DNA from: Sulfurimonas sp. HSL3-1
GTDB taxonomy: Bacteria; Campylobacterota; Campylobacteria; Campylobacterales; Sulfurimonadaceae
Reading direction: 5' to 3'
NCBI RefSeq assembly: GCF_039645995.1
Contig: NZ_CP147920.1
Span: 2,170,001 to 2,234,000, forward strand
Length of the DNA stretch: 64,000 nucleotides
In this document: positions 46,828 through 56,842 of the stretch, piece after piece
How the letters are laid out: the number at the start of each line of letters is the position of its first letter
How positions within the stretch are numbered: position 1 is the stretch's first letter
Made by a program: the position numbers and the translations under genes
The notes under the pieces: model-generated
What the model was told of the DNA's origin: nothing
Databases searched by the model: none
What the model saw: only the letters and a program-made list of their open reading frames with translations

Positions 46828-48969
46828 TTACTCTTGCCCAGCATACTTTTCATAGGCGTTCAGCATTCTTTCTAGATGGTACTTCAGGTATTCGGCACTG
46901 AGCCGGTTGCGGTTGCGAAAATAAGGCTCACCTTCGAAAATACTCCCCAACACGCTGCCGCTGCCGGGAACGATCCAATTTTTCCCATCGGAGCGAGCCA
47001 CAGTCGTGCGCAGACCGTATTGCCAGCTGTTGACCCCTTTTAGCTGGAGGTAACGACTGTCCACAGGGCTCTTGCGCAGTGCCAAAGGGATCTCGACGGC
47101 GAGGGCAACATAGTGATTCACTTCTTCGGCCTGGTGAAGGGGCACACTCTGCGGACGGCTCTGCAGGTAGCCCAGCGAGACCGCCGTATCGCCGAAAAAG
47201 CGCTTCAGCGTTACGTCGAAACCGATGTCCTGGTACCAGTAGCGTCCCCCCTGCACCTTCAAAAAGAAGTCCCAGGGGACATAATGGTAGCTGTAGCCGG
47301 CAATAAAAAGTGTCTTTTTATCGTCCTCGAAACCATCCGTCATATTGAGGAAGTAGCCTCCTTTGAGCTGCAGCGTATGGCGCCCGACCGTATACATGAG
47401 CTGATCCATCGCCCCCGCGTAGTCGTAGACATACTGCCCCGCACTGAGGCTGTTAAGCACCCCGAACAGATTGAAGCTATAACTGAGTTCCGTTTTGTAG
47501 ATACCGCCGTTGTCGTAGTAGCGCCAAAACATGCCGCCGGGGTCAAGTTCCTCCGAGTTGGCAACAGGCTCGTCGTACTGGATGCCGAAATCAAGGCCTT
47601 TAAAAAGAGTCGTTGTCCCGGTCAGACGCAACAAGAGCTGGTAGTCAAAGACCCCCGCTTCGGTGCCGACAAAGGTGGAGAGTTTTGGGCTCAAAGCGAG
47701 ACGCGGCTTGAATAGCGTCCCGTTTTCCGTGTCCGTAACCACCACATACCCTGCTTTGTCGATCGGGTGCGATTCAAAGAGCGAATCCGTAAACACTGTT
47801 TTCGTCGTGTAAGAGGGAGTCTTGAAGAACGCCGCGGCGGCAACAAGGGAACCGTGAAATGCCGTCACCCGCACCCTGCTCTTGAGGGGTTCGACAACGA
47901 AGCGGCTATAGCGTCCGGCATAATGAGAGGCAGTGCCAATAACAATGCCGAGGGCATCAAGCTCATTCCACTCGTAGACACTGTTCTCGTAAGCAATGTA
48001 GAGCGTATCGCCCTTGGTCGCAACCGTCACATTCTCCAGCCCGGCATCCGACAACCGCGGCGCGAGGTCGCCCAACGGGCGCGGCGGTTCTGTCTGCTTG
48101 CGCTCTATACTGGCTGTCAGCTCTTCCACTGCAGGCAGGTCGGGAGCAGCGGTAGGTACGCTCTCCTCCGTCACCAGAACAGCAGCACTCCCCTCTCTCT
48201 CTACGCTGTCAGGGGTGTACCGCTCATGCTCGTAGAGTGAAAAGACAAGGTTAAAGGCCAAACTAATGCTGTTGTCATCGGAGAGGTTGGCAGCCACAAT
48301 GCTGTTGAACTTTACCCTGTCGCTCCACGACCGGGGGGTCTCAATGCGGACGCCGGCATGCCTTTCCCTGCCGTCATACTCCCCCAGCAGGTAAAACCAG
48401 TCGAAGGTACGCACCTCGGCCCCGCCGAAAATACCGTCCATACGCTGGCTGATCTTGGCTCCATTCCCTTCAATATCACTGACCCCGTAGCCAAGCGACA
48501 GACGGACAAACCAGAGTTCCTTGTCCATGACGACGTACTTGTTGCCGTAAAAATTGACGGAACTCCCGATATCCTGATACCCCAGCGCGACATTGGGAAG
48601 ATAGGGGTGAAGCAGCGGAAACGGCAGCTGCACTTTTACATTGCCCGAGAGGTCGCGGTGAAACCCCCTGGCTTCGGAGAGACGCCCCTGGAGCTCAAAA
48701 AAGGGGAGCAGCCCGCTGCCAAAGATGTAATCTTCCTGGTAACGGTAGTCCTGCTCATAATCATAGTTGCGCTGATGGTTGTCGAACTGGTTATTAAAAG
48801 AGAGCGTAATATCGCCTTCGTTCATAACCTGGGCGTTGGGGGTATTGATAATCCCCGTGTAGCCCTGCATGGAGAGCGAATGCGTCAGATCACTGCCGAA
48901 AAGCACAAGCGGGCATAACCATACACTAAGGGCGATGACCCTTTTATTGCTTTTCTGTTGTTTCCGCAT
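46828..48969 (-). CDS. YjbH-domain outer-membrane protein, exopolysaccharide-linked
   Basis: 713 residues from the ATG at 48969 (AAGGAA before it); an open extension upstream has no ribosome site. Signal peptide then HSLSMQGYTGIINTPNAQVMNEGDI, the YjbH/WbjX N-terminal signature of a beta-barrel, and repeated aromatic strands. YjbH proteins are outer-membrane lipoprotein-like partners in exopolysaccharide or colanic-acid-like export. It follows the sugar transferase gene by 43 bp. It probably exports or binds the polymer whose genes extend to 64 kb. Confidence 0.75.
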   Translation of the reverse strand: MRKQQKSNKRVIALSVWLCPLVLFGSDLTHSLSMQGYTGIINTPNAQVMNEGDITLSFNNQFDNHQRNYDYEQDYRYQEDYIFGSGLLPFFELQGRLSEARGFHRDLSGNVKVQLPFPLLHPYLPNVALGYQDIGSSVNFYGNKYVVMDKELWFVRLSLGYGVSDIEGNGAKISQRMDGIFGGAEVRTFDWFYLLGEYDGRERHAGVRIETPRSWSDRVKFNSIVAANLSDDNSISLAFNLVFSLYEHERYTPDSVEREGSAAVLVTEESVPTAAPDLPAVEELTASIERKQTEPPRPLGDLAPRLSDAGLENVTVATKGDTLYIAYENSVYEWNELDALGIVIGTASHYAGRYSRFVVEPLKSRVRVTAFHGSLVAAAAFFKTPSYTTKTVFTDSLFESHPIDKAGYVVVTDTENGTLFKPRLALSPKLSTFVGTEAGVFDYQLLLRLTGTTTLFKGLDFGIQYDEPVANSEELDPGGMFWRYYDNGGIYKTELSYSFNLFGVLNSLSAGQYVYDYAGAMDQLMYTVGRHTLQLKGGYFLNMTDGFEDDKKTLFIAGYSYHYVPWDFFLKVQGGRYWYQDIGFDVTLKRFFGDTAVSLGYLQSRPQSVPLHQAEEVNHYVALAVEIPLALRKSPVDSRYLQLKGVNSWQYGLRTTVARSDGKNWIVPGSGSVLGSIFEGEPYFRNRNRLSAEYLKYHLERMLNAYEKYAGQE

Positions 48970-49012
48970 CGCGTGTTCCTTTGACCGATACGGAGACCGG
49001 ATGTGGGCCTGC

Positions 49013-50329
49013 CTAGCTTGCACCCTCACGGACAAGTACGGTCTTGATCGTTTTGAAGAAGATGACAAAGTCCATCCACAATCGCCAGTTCCGTGTATAG
49101 TAGACGTCCATCGCTACGCGGGAGTGAAAATCGACGTCACTGCGGCCGCTGACCTGCCAAAGACCGGAGATCCCCGGCTTGACCGCAAGGACCAGATCGA
49201 TATCGGCGCCGATCTTCGCTTTTTCGTTAAGCATATAGGGCCGCGGGCCTATGAGCGACATCTCGCTGCGGAGCACATTGATGATCTGCGGAAGTTCGTC
49301 CAGCGAGGTACGGCGCAGAAATGCCCCGATCTTCGTAATGCGGGGGTCATTCTCGTATTTGTGGTAGACCTGGTAATTCTCGACCTCTTCAGGATGCGTC
49401 TGCAGATACTGTTCTAGGACCTTGTCCCCGTCTTCACGCATGGAGCGGAACTTATAGCAGACAAACGTCCGGCCGTTCTTGCCCAGCCGCTCTTGTTTGA
49501 AGAAGACGCTCCCCTTCGGCTCCTCCCGCTTGATCAAAAAGGCGATCAGCGCAAAAACCGGAACAAGCAGCGGCAGCAGCAGAATGCTCATGACAACGTC
49601 GGAGCTGTTCTTCAAAATAATGTTCGAACGTTTCTGCAGCGCGTTTTCCAAAACGATCATATTGGTGCGGGCGTTGAAGACATTGACGATCCCCGCACGC
49701 GTGTAGTCGAAACTGTTAAGCAGCGGGATAAAAATGATCTTCTTTTTCTGACGCACCAGTTTGGAGAGGCGTGCTTCGATGTGATCTTTCGCATTACCGG
49801 AGGTATCCATAAAAACGACATCCGAGTGCGCCGGACTTGTTTTGACATACCCAAGATAGCGGTTCCCGAAGATGATGTCCCCAATCTTCGAATTGCCCGA
49901 AATGACAGAGGCTTTTTTCGGCCACAGACCGAAAACGTTCCAGTAGCGTTTCAAAACAAACTTGGTCGAGGGAAGCACGAAGCTCATGAAGACGTAGGAG
50001 AGGATAATAATCCCGTCCGAATAGTCCGCTACCGATTTGTTCAGCGCCAGCACAGAGAGGACCATGAAAAACGACAAAATGAGCCCTTTGAGAATGAGGC
50101 GGGTTTCGTCCCAAAAGTCACGGCGATAACGGTAGAGTTTTAACGTGATGAATGTCAAAATCACCAGGATGTAGACGATCAATTTATCCGTATAGTGGCT
50201 GAGATCCCCAGGGACAGCATTTAAATCCTCTTCTAACCACCAGACAAAGACATAAGCAAGCACAATACTGACGTAGACCCCTGCGGCATCAAAAAGCATC
50301 AATACCAGACGCGCAGAATCCTCTCTCAT
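49013..50329 (-). CDS. Polyprenyl-phosphate sugar-1-phosphate transferase (WbaP/WcaJ-like)
   Basis: 438 residues. Four N-terminal helices and a CoA-binding-like segment (about 130-220) precede a single re-entrant helix and the sugar-transferase domain: QERLGKNGRTFVCYKFRSM, LRRTSLDELPQIINVLRSEMSLIGPRP, and KPGISGLWQVSGR. It starts polysaccharide repeat synthesis by moving a sugar phosphate to undecaprenyl phosphate at the membrane. Usual substrates are Glc-1-P or Gal-1-P. Upstream -10 box candidate at 50382. Confidence 0.9.
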   Translation of the reverse strand: MREDSARLVLMLFDAAGVYVSIVLAYVFVWWLEEDLNAVPGDLSHYTDKLIVYILVILTFITLKLYRYRRDFWDETRLILKGLILSFFMVLSVLALNKSVADYSDGIIILSYVFMSFVLPSTKFVLKRYWNVFGLWPKKASVISGNSKIGDIIFGNRYLGYVKTSPAHSDVVFMDTSGNAKDHIEARLSKLVRQKKKIIFIPLLNSFDYTRAGIVNVFNARTNMIVLENALQKRSNIILKNSSDVVMSILLLPLLVPVFALIAFLIKREEPKGSVFFKQERLGKNGRTFVCYKFRSMREDGDKVLEQYLQTHPEEVENYQVYHKYENDPRITKIGAFLRRTSLDELPQIINVLRSEMSLIGPRPYMLNEKAKIGADIDLVLAVKPGISGLWQVSGRSDVDFHSRVAMDVYYTRNWRLWMDFVIFFKTIKTVLVREGAS

Positions 50330-50740
50330 TCAATACCTCTTATTTTTATCTATTTTTTAATATTTAAAAACTGAAAGGGCATTTATACAATCAATTCACT
50401 TAGTTTTCACCCATATAAACCACCACACTCATTTACGTCAGCCCCGCCAAGAAGGCTCGCACTTCCCATGCTTGTACAAATATAAAGTTTGGATGATGAT
50501 TCGTAACGGGGTTGTGTAATGTGTATGAGTTCAGACCTATCAGCGGAAAAAGGCGGATTTTGCCAAAAGCAATATTGTCTCAGATCCCTCATATAGTATA
50601 CGAGAAACAAGCCCAATAGGTACCAATTTATAGGCATATTCTGCTCCGACTACTCCAATTGAGCATTGAGTCCTTCTTGTCATCTCCCGGAACTATCTCT
50701 TCAAACTGATCCAAGAGAACTGCTCGTTCGGCTGAGAGGC
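50330..50740 (-). other. 411-bp gap at a composition change, with promoter candidate
   Basis: No gene supported. On the minus strand, TATAAA (50382-50387) is a likely -10 box about 55 bp before the sugar-transferase ATG. Base composition changes here, from GC-rich to the left to AT-rich to the right. Confidence 0.45.
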
Positions 50741-51832
50741 TTACTTGTTGGCCAGTAACCCTTTAAAGAGTTCTTCATAACTATCTACAATATTAGGCCA
50801 TGTATATATCGTCTCAATTTTCTTCACATTGTTTGCCAAGAATGTCCCATAATCTTCTTTTCTGATTGATTCCGCAAATTTAGTCACATCCTTGGAAGAT
50901 GAAAAATAGAATGCATCTTCTTCCAAAATTGTTGAGTTGAACTTATTGTCATTTGCGCAAATCAATGCATTTGAAGCCATCGCTTCAAGTAACGAAGGAT
51001 TCGTACCACCGACTGAATGCCCATGAAAATAAAGATTTGAAAAACCGCGCAATGTGTTCAGTTTTTCCATATCATACACCGCTCCTACAAAGCGAATGCG
51101 TGAATCAGAAAACTTTCCTTTCAGATACTCACCGAAACTTGTCTCATGTTTGCCGACAACGAGAAAAGGGATCTGTACTGATGACGCCGCAATACCCTCA
51201 AGTATCATTTCAATATTGTTTTCCGGTTCCAACCGGGCTATCAGCATGTTGTACTGATATTTCTCCAAATTAAATTCCCCGAGAGCCTGCTCATCAAAAT
51301 TTTTCACAACATGTGCCCCATAAGGGATATAGGTCGATTCAGCCCCATATTTACTTTTTAAATACTCTTGAATCCCTAGAGAGTCTGCAATCAGATGGTC
51401 ACTATGCCTGACACCAAGGGACTCGGCATACTGCAAAAACTTTTGGACTTTCTTGCTGTATTTCGATCGGCTCCATTCCAGTCCATCCATATTGGTAATC
51501 AACACTGCGTTTTTTGGAAAATACCAGGAAAAAACTGTGCTGCTCGTATACCCCAGCTGTAAGATGATGTCGAAGTTTTGTTTCCTTGAATCCCGAATGC
51601 TTAAAAAGTCATATACAAATTGACCCGCTGTGCCGATCCTGTTCTCCGGATCGTAGATATGTCTTATTTCAACACCCTTATACTCTGATTCCTGGTATGG
51701 GTGCGTGTGCGAGTTGTACACAACTACCTCATGGCCGGCCTCTACAAGACCCACTGATAAATACTCGGCAAATTGTTCAAACCCTCCATAATAGTTTGGA
51801 ATTCCTCGGCAACCTATGAGTCCTATTCGCAT
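50741..51832 (-). CDS. Glycosyltransferase (DUF1972 / GT4 type)
   Basis: 363 residues. Begins MRIGLIGCRGIPNYYGGFE, the DUF1972 N-terminal Rossmann motif. The C-terminal part has the donor-binding HGHSVGGTNPSLLEAMA typical of GT4 enzymes, where the Glu of the E-x7-E pattern is in the LLEAMA region. Related rhamnosyl- and mannosyltransferases act in O-antigen or capsule assembly. AAAGGA ribosome site. Follows the GH5 gene by 11 bp. Confidence 0.85.
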   Translation of the reverse strand: MRIGLIGCRGIPNYYGGFEQFAEYLSVGLVEAGHEVVVYNSHTHPYQESEYKGVEIRHIYDPENRIGTAGQFVYDFLSIRDSRKQNFDIILQLGYTSSTVFSWYFPKNAVLITNMDGLEWSRSKYSKKVQKFLQYAESLGVRHSDHLIADSLGIQEYLKSKYGAESTYIPYGAHVVKNFDEQALGEFNLEKYQYNMLIARLEPENNIEMILEGIAASSVQIPFLVVGKHETSFGEYLKGKFSDSRIRFVGAVYDMEKLNTLRGFSNLYFHGHSVGGTNPSLLEAMASNALICANDNKFNSTILEEDAFYFSSSKDVTKFAESIRKEDYGTFLANNVKKIETIYTWPNIVDSYEELFKGLLANK

Positions 51833-51843
51833 TTAGTTCCTTT

Positions 51844-52944
51844 TCAATTTAATTGGTTTTTTTTGAAATAATGTAGCAAAACTTTTAATGTTTCTGTCGT
51901 TTTATTCCCATCAGATAATAATGACACTCGATCTTCAGGATCAAAAGATGGATTAAAACCATTCCATGCACCGTAACTATGGAAACACCAATCCCACCCA
52001 TACTGCTCAAATATTTCAATACTATCTTTTACCCATTTTGCACTTCCAGGTGCCCAACGTACCACACCGAACTCACTAACGAAAATTCTAACATTGTATT
52101 TTTCTTGAAATCGACGGGCCTCTCTCACATACTTTATTAATAATTCTTTATCCCAATATCTTGGCAAACTTGTACTGAACATTTGAAGCCAACCAGGATA
52201 AGACAGTTTCCCTTTGAGTGCTTTCAGGTCACGTATGCCCTGATGCGTATATTCCCTTGGAGCATACATATGAACGCTATATATAATATTTGGATCTTCA
52301 AACACTTTCATTGATTCTAATGATTCGGGGAAAGCCCATGGGCCTGGTTCAATTATAATAGAAATTTTTTTATCATGATTACGGATCTTCTCAATAACAC
52401 TTTGCATGACTTCTTCATTCCAGACATTCGAATCTGCCCTCTTATATTGTGGTTCATTATAAACATCATATGCTAGAATTGCCGGTTCTAAAGCATACTT
52501 GGCGGCAATCATTCCCCAGATTTCCAAAAGACGATTTTTATATCTCCTTATGCCTTCTCTTGACCAGTTATTTTTTTCTCGTCTCCACGGATCATCATCT
52601 AAACTAATAATCAAACCCAATTTATTTTGACGACAATATGGTAAGATTGAATCTATTTTTTTTAATACAGGTTCATAATCATTTTTAGGTTTTTGAAAAG
52701 ACCGATTTTCCTTTCGCTTACCTGAGCCAATATTAATACGCAATACATTCACATTCCAATCATGTAACTTAGTAATAATGGATGGTGTCAAATATTCATG
52801 TGTAGTATTAAAGCCCCTGGCTCTATCAGGAAATGGCCAGTGCACACTCCTCGTTGTTCGGATCTCTTGTTTTGTTTCTGTATTACCGAACAGCATAACC
52901 GATAATAGAAAAAACGACAACACTATTATCTTTATTGGACCCAC
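51844..52944 (-). CDS. GH5-type glycoside hydrolase (cellulase-like) with N-terminal helix
   Basis: 366 residues from the GTG at 52944 (GAGGG eight bases upstream); a GTG one codon earlier is also possible, and TTG at 52959 is inside the ribosome site. Signal or membrane helix (KIIVLSFFLLSVMLFG). TIM-barrel GH5 features: acid/base Glu in YDVYNEPQ, HMYAPREYTH, and nucleophile Glu in FVSEFGVV; GWDWCFHSYGAW near the end. Beta-glucan hydrolase or transferase; in this cluster it may trim or release the polysaccharide. Confidence 0.82.
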   Translation of the reverse strand: MGPIKIIVLSFFLLSVMLFGNTETKQEIRTTRSVHWPFPDRARGFNTTHEYLTPSIITKLHDWNVNVLRINIGSGKRKENRSFQKPKNDYEPVLKKIDSILPYCRQNKLGLIISLDDDPWRREKNNWSREGIRRYKNRLLEIWGMIAAKYALEPAILAYDVYNEPQYKRADSNVWNEEVMQSVIEKIRNHDKKISIIIEPGPWAFPESLESMKVFEDPNIIYSVHMYAPREYTHQGIRDLKALKGKLSYPGWLQMFSTSLPRYWDKELLIKYVREARRFQEKYNVRIFVSEFGVVRWAPGSAKWVKDSIEIFEQYGWDWCFHSYGAWNGFNPSFDPEDRVSLLSDGNKTTETLKVLLHYFKKNQLN

Positions 52945-52960
52945 CACGACAACCCTCAAT

Positions 52961-53485
52961 TCATTCTAGGAAAGTAAGCTCTTTAATACTTTGCAGCACA
53001 TAACGAGCTTTCGTCGCTTCTTCATCAATCTTATGTCCACTCTTAACTAATATATTTACGCCTATGCCAGCTTGCAATCCAGCTTCAATGTCACTCTCTT
53101 TATCCCCCACCAAAACTGAAGATACCATGTCAATGTCAAAGGCTGCTTTCGCTTCTTCCAACATGCCAGGCTCCGGTTTACGACAACTGCATTCACCTGA
53201 AAAATCCGGATGATGGGGACAATGGTAAACAGCATTTATTGTAACCCCTTCATCTGCAAAACGCTCAATCATCCATCGAGTCAATTGCTGATAATCATCT
53301 TCGGTGTATTTCCCCCGCGCAATCCCCGCCTGATTCGTAATAACGATAATGAGATACCCTTTTTCCTGGAAAGTGCGGCAGGTTTCAAAGAGACCGTCAA
53401 TGAATTCAAAATCCTCTATCTTGTAGAGGTAATTTTTTTCCTTGTTGATTACACCGTCACGATCAAGAAAAAGTGCTTTTCTCAC
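52961..53485 (-). CDS. gmhB: D-glycero-D-manno-heptose 1,7-bisphosphate phosphatase
   Basis: 174 residues, HAD-IIIA. FLDRDGVIN (nucleophile and acid Asp), ITNQAGIARG (motif II), four zinc-binding ligands in CPHHPDFSGECSCRKP, and VGDKESDIEAGLQAG (motif IV). GTG start, overlapping hddC's stop by 4 bp. Removes the C7 phosphate of heptose-1,7-bisphosphate. In this cluster it feeds the GDP-heptose route. It could also feed the ADP-heptose route of hldE. Confidence 0.92.
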   Translation of the reverse strand: MRKALFLDRDGVINKEKNYLYKIEDFEFIDGLFETCRTFQEKGYLIIVITNQAGIARGKYTEDDYQQLTRWMIERFADEGVTINAVYHCPHHPDFSGECSCRKPEPGMLEEAKAAFDIDMVSSVLVGDKESDIEAGLQAGIGVNILVKSGHKIDEEATKARYVLQSIKELTFLE

Positions 53486-54171
53486 ACGTGCTCTTTCAGC
53501 TCGTCTTCTGCCCGGGAGTAGTCCTCCGGGATACCGATATCAATAAAGTAACCGTCAAAAACCACGGCACGGACACCTAACGCATCGAAGTACTCTTCCA
53601 TAAAAGCTTCAAACGAGAATTTCTCGTCCAGATCAAAGCTCTCAAAAAGATCCGCAGATGCAAGATATACCCCGCCGTTGATATTGCCGCTTTCACGGTA
53701 GCCTTTTTCCGTAAAAGCCGTCACTTTTCCGGTGCTGTCACTTTCGACGCAGCCGTAACGGTCAAAACGGTGCATTCTTTTCAACGACAGAAGTAGTTTG
53801 CTATCTGGGTTTAATTGGTCATTCAGCGTTTGGAGTGGGACGTCGAAAAAAGTATCGCCGTTAATGATAAATACGTTTTCGCTTTTGACAGACTCGAATG
53901 CCTTTTTAATCGCGCCGCCGGTTCCAAGTGGCTCGTCTTCAACACTGTAAATAAGAGCCATGCCCTCATATTCCTCGCCAAAATAGTCCCTAATGCTCTC
54001 CCACTTGTAACCGACCGAAAGGACGATACGCTCAATGCCGTTTTTCTTTAAATACTGAAAAATATACTCCAGAAAAGGCTTGCCGCCCACGGGGGCCATG
54101 GGTTTCGGCAGCTCGCTCACTACACTCCTAAGGCGTGTACCGAGACCGCCGGCTAGAACAATGGCTTCCAT
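53482..54171 (-). CDS. hddC: D-glycero-alpha-D-manno-heptose 1-phosphate guanylyltransferase
   Basis: 229 residues from the ATG at 54171, overlapping the previous stop as TAATG; an upstream in-frame start lies inside gmhA. LAGGLGTRLR...LPKPMAPVGGKP is the sugar-nucleotidyltransferase site with Mg-binding Asp in NGDTFFD. Placement between gmhA and gmhB, and with hddA, identifies it as the GDP-heptose enzyme rather than a mannose or glucose one. Confidence 0.85.
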   Translation of the reverse strand: MEAIVLAGGLGTRLRSVVSELPKPMAPVGGKPFLEYIFQYLKKNGIERIVLSVGYKWESIRDYFGEEYEGMALIYSVEDEPLGTGGAIKKAFESVKSENVFIINGDTFFDVPLQTLNDQLNPDSKLLLSLKRMHRFDRYGCVESDSTGKVTAFTEKGYRESGNINGGVYLASADLFESFDLDEKFSFEAFMEEYFDALGVRAVVFDGYFIDIGIPEDYSRAEDELKEHV

Positions 54172-54776
54172 TACGCCTCGAAGCCTTTGCCGAACAATTC
54201 CTCTTCGACCACGGAACAAATGATATGCCCAATAAGGATATGCGCTTCCTGAACACGCGGCGTTTCATTCGAAGGTACCTTAATGCAGTAATCGCAAAGC
54301 TCCGCCATCTCTCCGCCATTTTCACCCGTCAGGCCAACGGTCACAATCCCTTTTTCTTTGCAGGTTTTCAGCGCTTCTACAACATTCTGCGAATTACCGC
54401 TGGTTGAAATGCCGATAAACATATCACCTTCGACACTGTTCGCCTGCACCTGGCGTGAAAAGAGTTTTTCATACCCGTAATCGTTCCCGATCGCAGTCAA
54501 AATGGAAGTATCCGTTGTCAACGCGATCGATGCGAGTCCCGGCCGGTCAAAGTAGAACTTGCTCACGAACTCCCCCGCAATATGCTGCGCATCTGCCGCG
54601 CTGCCGCCGTTGCCCGCAATCAGTGTCTTATTGCCGTTTTTGTAGACCGCTATGCACTTCGCCGATACTTCACGTATCAAGTCACTCAGTTCTCTATCTT
54701 CCAAGATCGCCTTCTTGATCTTGTACGACTTGTCAATCTGATTATCAATAAATGTTTGCATTACAGTATTTTCCAT
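54171..54776 (-). CDS. gmhA: Sedoheptulose-7-phosphate isomerase
   Basis: 201 residues. SIS domain with [19 protein letters not shown], a highly conserved GmhA motif, and [19 protein letters not shown]. It turns sedoheptulose 7-phosphate into D-glycero-D-manno-heptose 7-phosphate, the first step of both GDP- and ADP-heptose synthesis. The ATG at 54776 has AGAGGG upstream and overlaps hddA by 16 bp; the ATG at 54761 (TAATG) is an alternative. Confidence 0.92.
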   Translation of the reverse strand: MENTVMQTFIDNQIDKSYKIKKAILEDRELSDLIREVSAKCIAVYKNGNKTLIAGNGGSAADAQHIAGEFVSKFYFDRPGLASIALTTDTSILTAIGNDYGYEKLFSRQVQANSVEGDMFIGISTSGNSQNVVEALKTCKEKGIVTVGLTGENGGEMAELCDYCIKVPSNETPRVQEAHILIGHIICSVVEEELFGKGFEA

Positions 54777-55792
54777 CCTTTCGTTCCCTCTGTTACAAAG
54801 TGAAAATTCATCACTCTTCCGCCGTCATAGGCATTGAGCTTCTCAATAACCTGGAGTCGCTTGACCGGATTTACGACAAACATCATAAAGCCACCACCGC
54901 CTGCACCCGACACCTTCCCTGCGTATGCACCTGCCTCAAGCGCTGCGGAGTATATCTTATCAATATGACTGTTCGATATCGAAACTGCCGTCCGTTTCTT
55001 AGCTTCCCATGATTTACCGAGTGTTTCAGCGAATTTGGATATATCACCCTTTAGGACAGCCTCTTTCATAATATAGGCATCCGCTTTGAGCTCATGCATG
55101 GCTTGGATGGATTTCTCCTGTTTTGTTTCGGCATTTTTTTTCTGCTCATCGATGATTTTAGCCGACTCGCGCGAAGCACCAGTAAAAAAGAGTACCATCG
55201 ACGACTCCAGCTCATCAATAATCCAGTTCTTTACACGCAACGGATTAACGATGACCCTGTCTTTTTCATAAAACTCCATAAAGTTAAATCCGCCGAATGT
55301 AGCGGCATATTGATCCTGCTTTCCACCACTAAGACCTATATCTTTTCGCTCAATGTCGTAAGCCAGTTGGGCAATATCATACTCACCCAAAGGAAGGTTG
55401 AGCCACTCTACAAAAGCTTTGAGGATTACCACTACCATCGTAGATGATGACCCAAGTCCACTTCCTGCTGGCGCATCTGAATATGTCGTCATATTGAAAG
55501 AGAGCGGTTGGTTGTCATTGAAGTCCCGTATTACCCGGTTATAAACACCTTTGTGCAGATCAAGCAAGCCGTCAATAGGAAGAGAACTTGTCGCCTTGTA
55601 TTCAACTCTTTCATTCCGATCTGCAGCCTCAAAAACAATCTTCTCCTCATCACAGACCTCGATGGTACAGTAGGCATACATATCAATTGTCGCATTGAGC
55701 ACCACCCCGCCAAACTCGTCACAGTAGGGACTGACATCCGTCCCTCCGCCTGCTAATCCCAACCTAAGCGGTGCTTTTGATCTTATTATCAT
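54761..55792 (-). CDS. hddA: D-glycero-alpha-D-manno-heptose 7-phosphate kinase
   Basis: 343 residues, GHMP kinase. [19 protein letters not shown] at the N-terminus, the phosphate-binding [14 protein letters not shown], and C-terminal [10 protein letters not shown]. It phosphorylates heptose 7-phosphate to the 1,7-bisphosphate for the GDP-heptose pathway (HldE does the other anomer). First of the hddA-gmhA-hddC-gmhB block. Confidence 0.9.
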   Translation of the reverse strand: MIIRSKAPLRLGLAGGGTDVSPYCDEFGGVVLNATIDMYAYCTIEVCDEEKIVFEAADRNERVEYKATSSLPIDGLLDLHKGVYNRVIRDFNDNQPLSFNMTTYSDAPAGSGLGSSSTMVVVILKAFVEWLNLPLGEYDIAQLAYDIERKDIGLSGGKQDQYAATFGGFNFMEFYEKDRVIVNPLRVKNWIIDELESSMVLFFTGASRESAKIIDEQKKNAETKQEKSIQAMHELKADAYIMKEAVLKGDISKFAETLGKSWEAKKRTAVSISNSHIDKIYSAALEAGAYAGKVSGAGGGGFMMFVVNPVKRLQVIEKLNAYDGGRVMNFHFVTEGTKGWKIL

Positions 55793-55810
55793 TGATGTAT
55801 ACCTTTGTTC

Positions 55811-56842
55811 TTAGCGGCTCAAAGGGACACGACCGCTTTTGATCTCATCCCGCCAATGATTGAGCAAGTCTTCAAACATTTTTTTTGTAGGGATCTCAGG
55901 CTTCCAATCGATAAATGATCTAATTTTTGTATTATCAAACATCTGATAGTCAGCATCAATCGGCCGTAATCGGTCTGTATCAGTCTGAACCTCTATGTCA
56001 TCTCTTGTGCTGAAACTCAGAAGGACATCAATAACTTCGGGCAACTTATATGCTTCCTCTCCTGCGATATTGAAAGCTTCTCCGCAAGGTACGTTCCCTA
56101 TTTCACTTTCCAACGACAGCAAATAATAGGCCCTTACTGCATCGCGCGCATCCTGAAATGTTCTGACACTAGCCAAATTGCCTACTTTCACAATGGGCTC
56201 CTGAAGGCCCGCTTCAATAAGAGCGATCTGTTTCGCAACCGTACTTTCAAAAAACACATCGCTACGTCTTGGTCCGGTATGGGTCCCCATCCGCGTCACA
56301 TAAGTCTTGATGCCATAAGCTTCACCATAAAACTGCCCTAAATAATCCGTTCCGATTTTACTAATGCTATAAGGACTTGCCCCGTGAAACTTTGTATCCT
56401 CGGCTAAAGCTTCACCGGGTTTAGCTCTACCATATACTTCACTAGACGAACAAACGTGTACAACTGGATCATAATCCTCATTTTCTTTCAACTGACGTAT
56501 ATTTTCCAATAGATTTGCCGTGCCGATAATATTGGTTTGGAGGGTTTCAATTGGGATGTTAAACGAAGTTTTTGGGAAAGATTGAGCCGCCAAATGGAAG
56601 ATAACATCTGGACGAATATCCTTCAGCATTCTTGCCATTGCAGCATAATCATTCAAATCAGCGTAATATACACTTATACGCTCTTTATTATTGATTTGTT
56701 CCGTCAGATGATATATATTTTCCATAGGCTCTTGCCAACGCATCATTCCAACAACGTCATAATCTGTCTTTTCCAAAAGAAAATCTGCCATTTGTGAGCC
56801 GACCTGCCCTGTAAACCCAGTAATCAATGCTTTTTTTGTCAT
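55811..56842 (-). CDS. GDP-sugar 4,6-dehydratase, probably acting on GDP-heptose
   Basis: 343 residues, extended SDR, GMD type. NADP site GFTGQVGSQ, active-site SSSEVYG (Ser, Glu) and YSISK (Tyr, Lys), and RMGTHTGPRR. GDP-mannose 4,6-dehydratase relatives with heptose substrate (DmhA/WcbK types) occur with hddA/hddC; that neighbourhood supports GDP-heptose as substrate, giving GDP-6-deoxy-4-keto-heptose. Substrate is inferred from context. Confidence 0.75.
   Translation of the reverse strand: MTKKALITGFTGQVGSQMADFLLEKTDYDVVGMMRWQEPMENIYHLTEQINNKERISVYYADLNDYAAMARMLKDIRPDVIFHLAAQSFPKTSFNIPIETLQTNIIGTANLLENIRQLKENEDYDPVVHVCSSSEVYGRAKPGEALAEDTKFHGASPYSISKIGTDYLGQFYGEAYGIKTYVTRMGTHTGPRRSDVFFESTVAKQIALIEAGLQEPIVKVGNLASVRTFQDARDAVRAYYLLSLESEIGNVPCGEAFNIAGEEAYKLPEVIDVLLSFSTRDDIEVQTDTDRLRPIDADYQMFDNTKIRSFIDWKPEIPTKKMFEDLLNHWRDEIKSGRVPLSR

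Noticed and set aside
50407..50637. 76-codon minus-strand frame in the gap before the sugar transferase
   Set aside because: No ribosome site or recognisable family; may be a decayed gene but not supportable.
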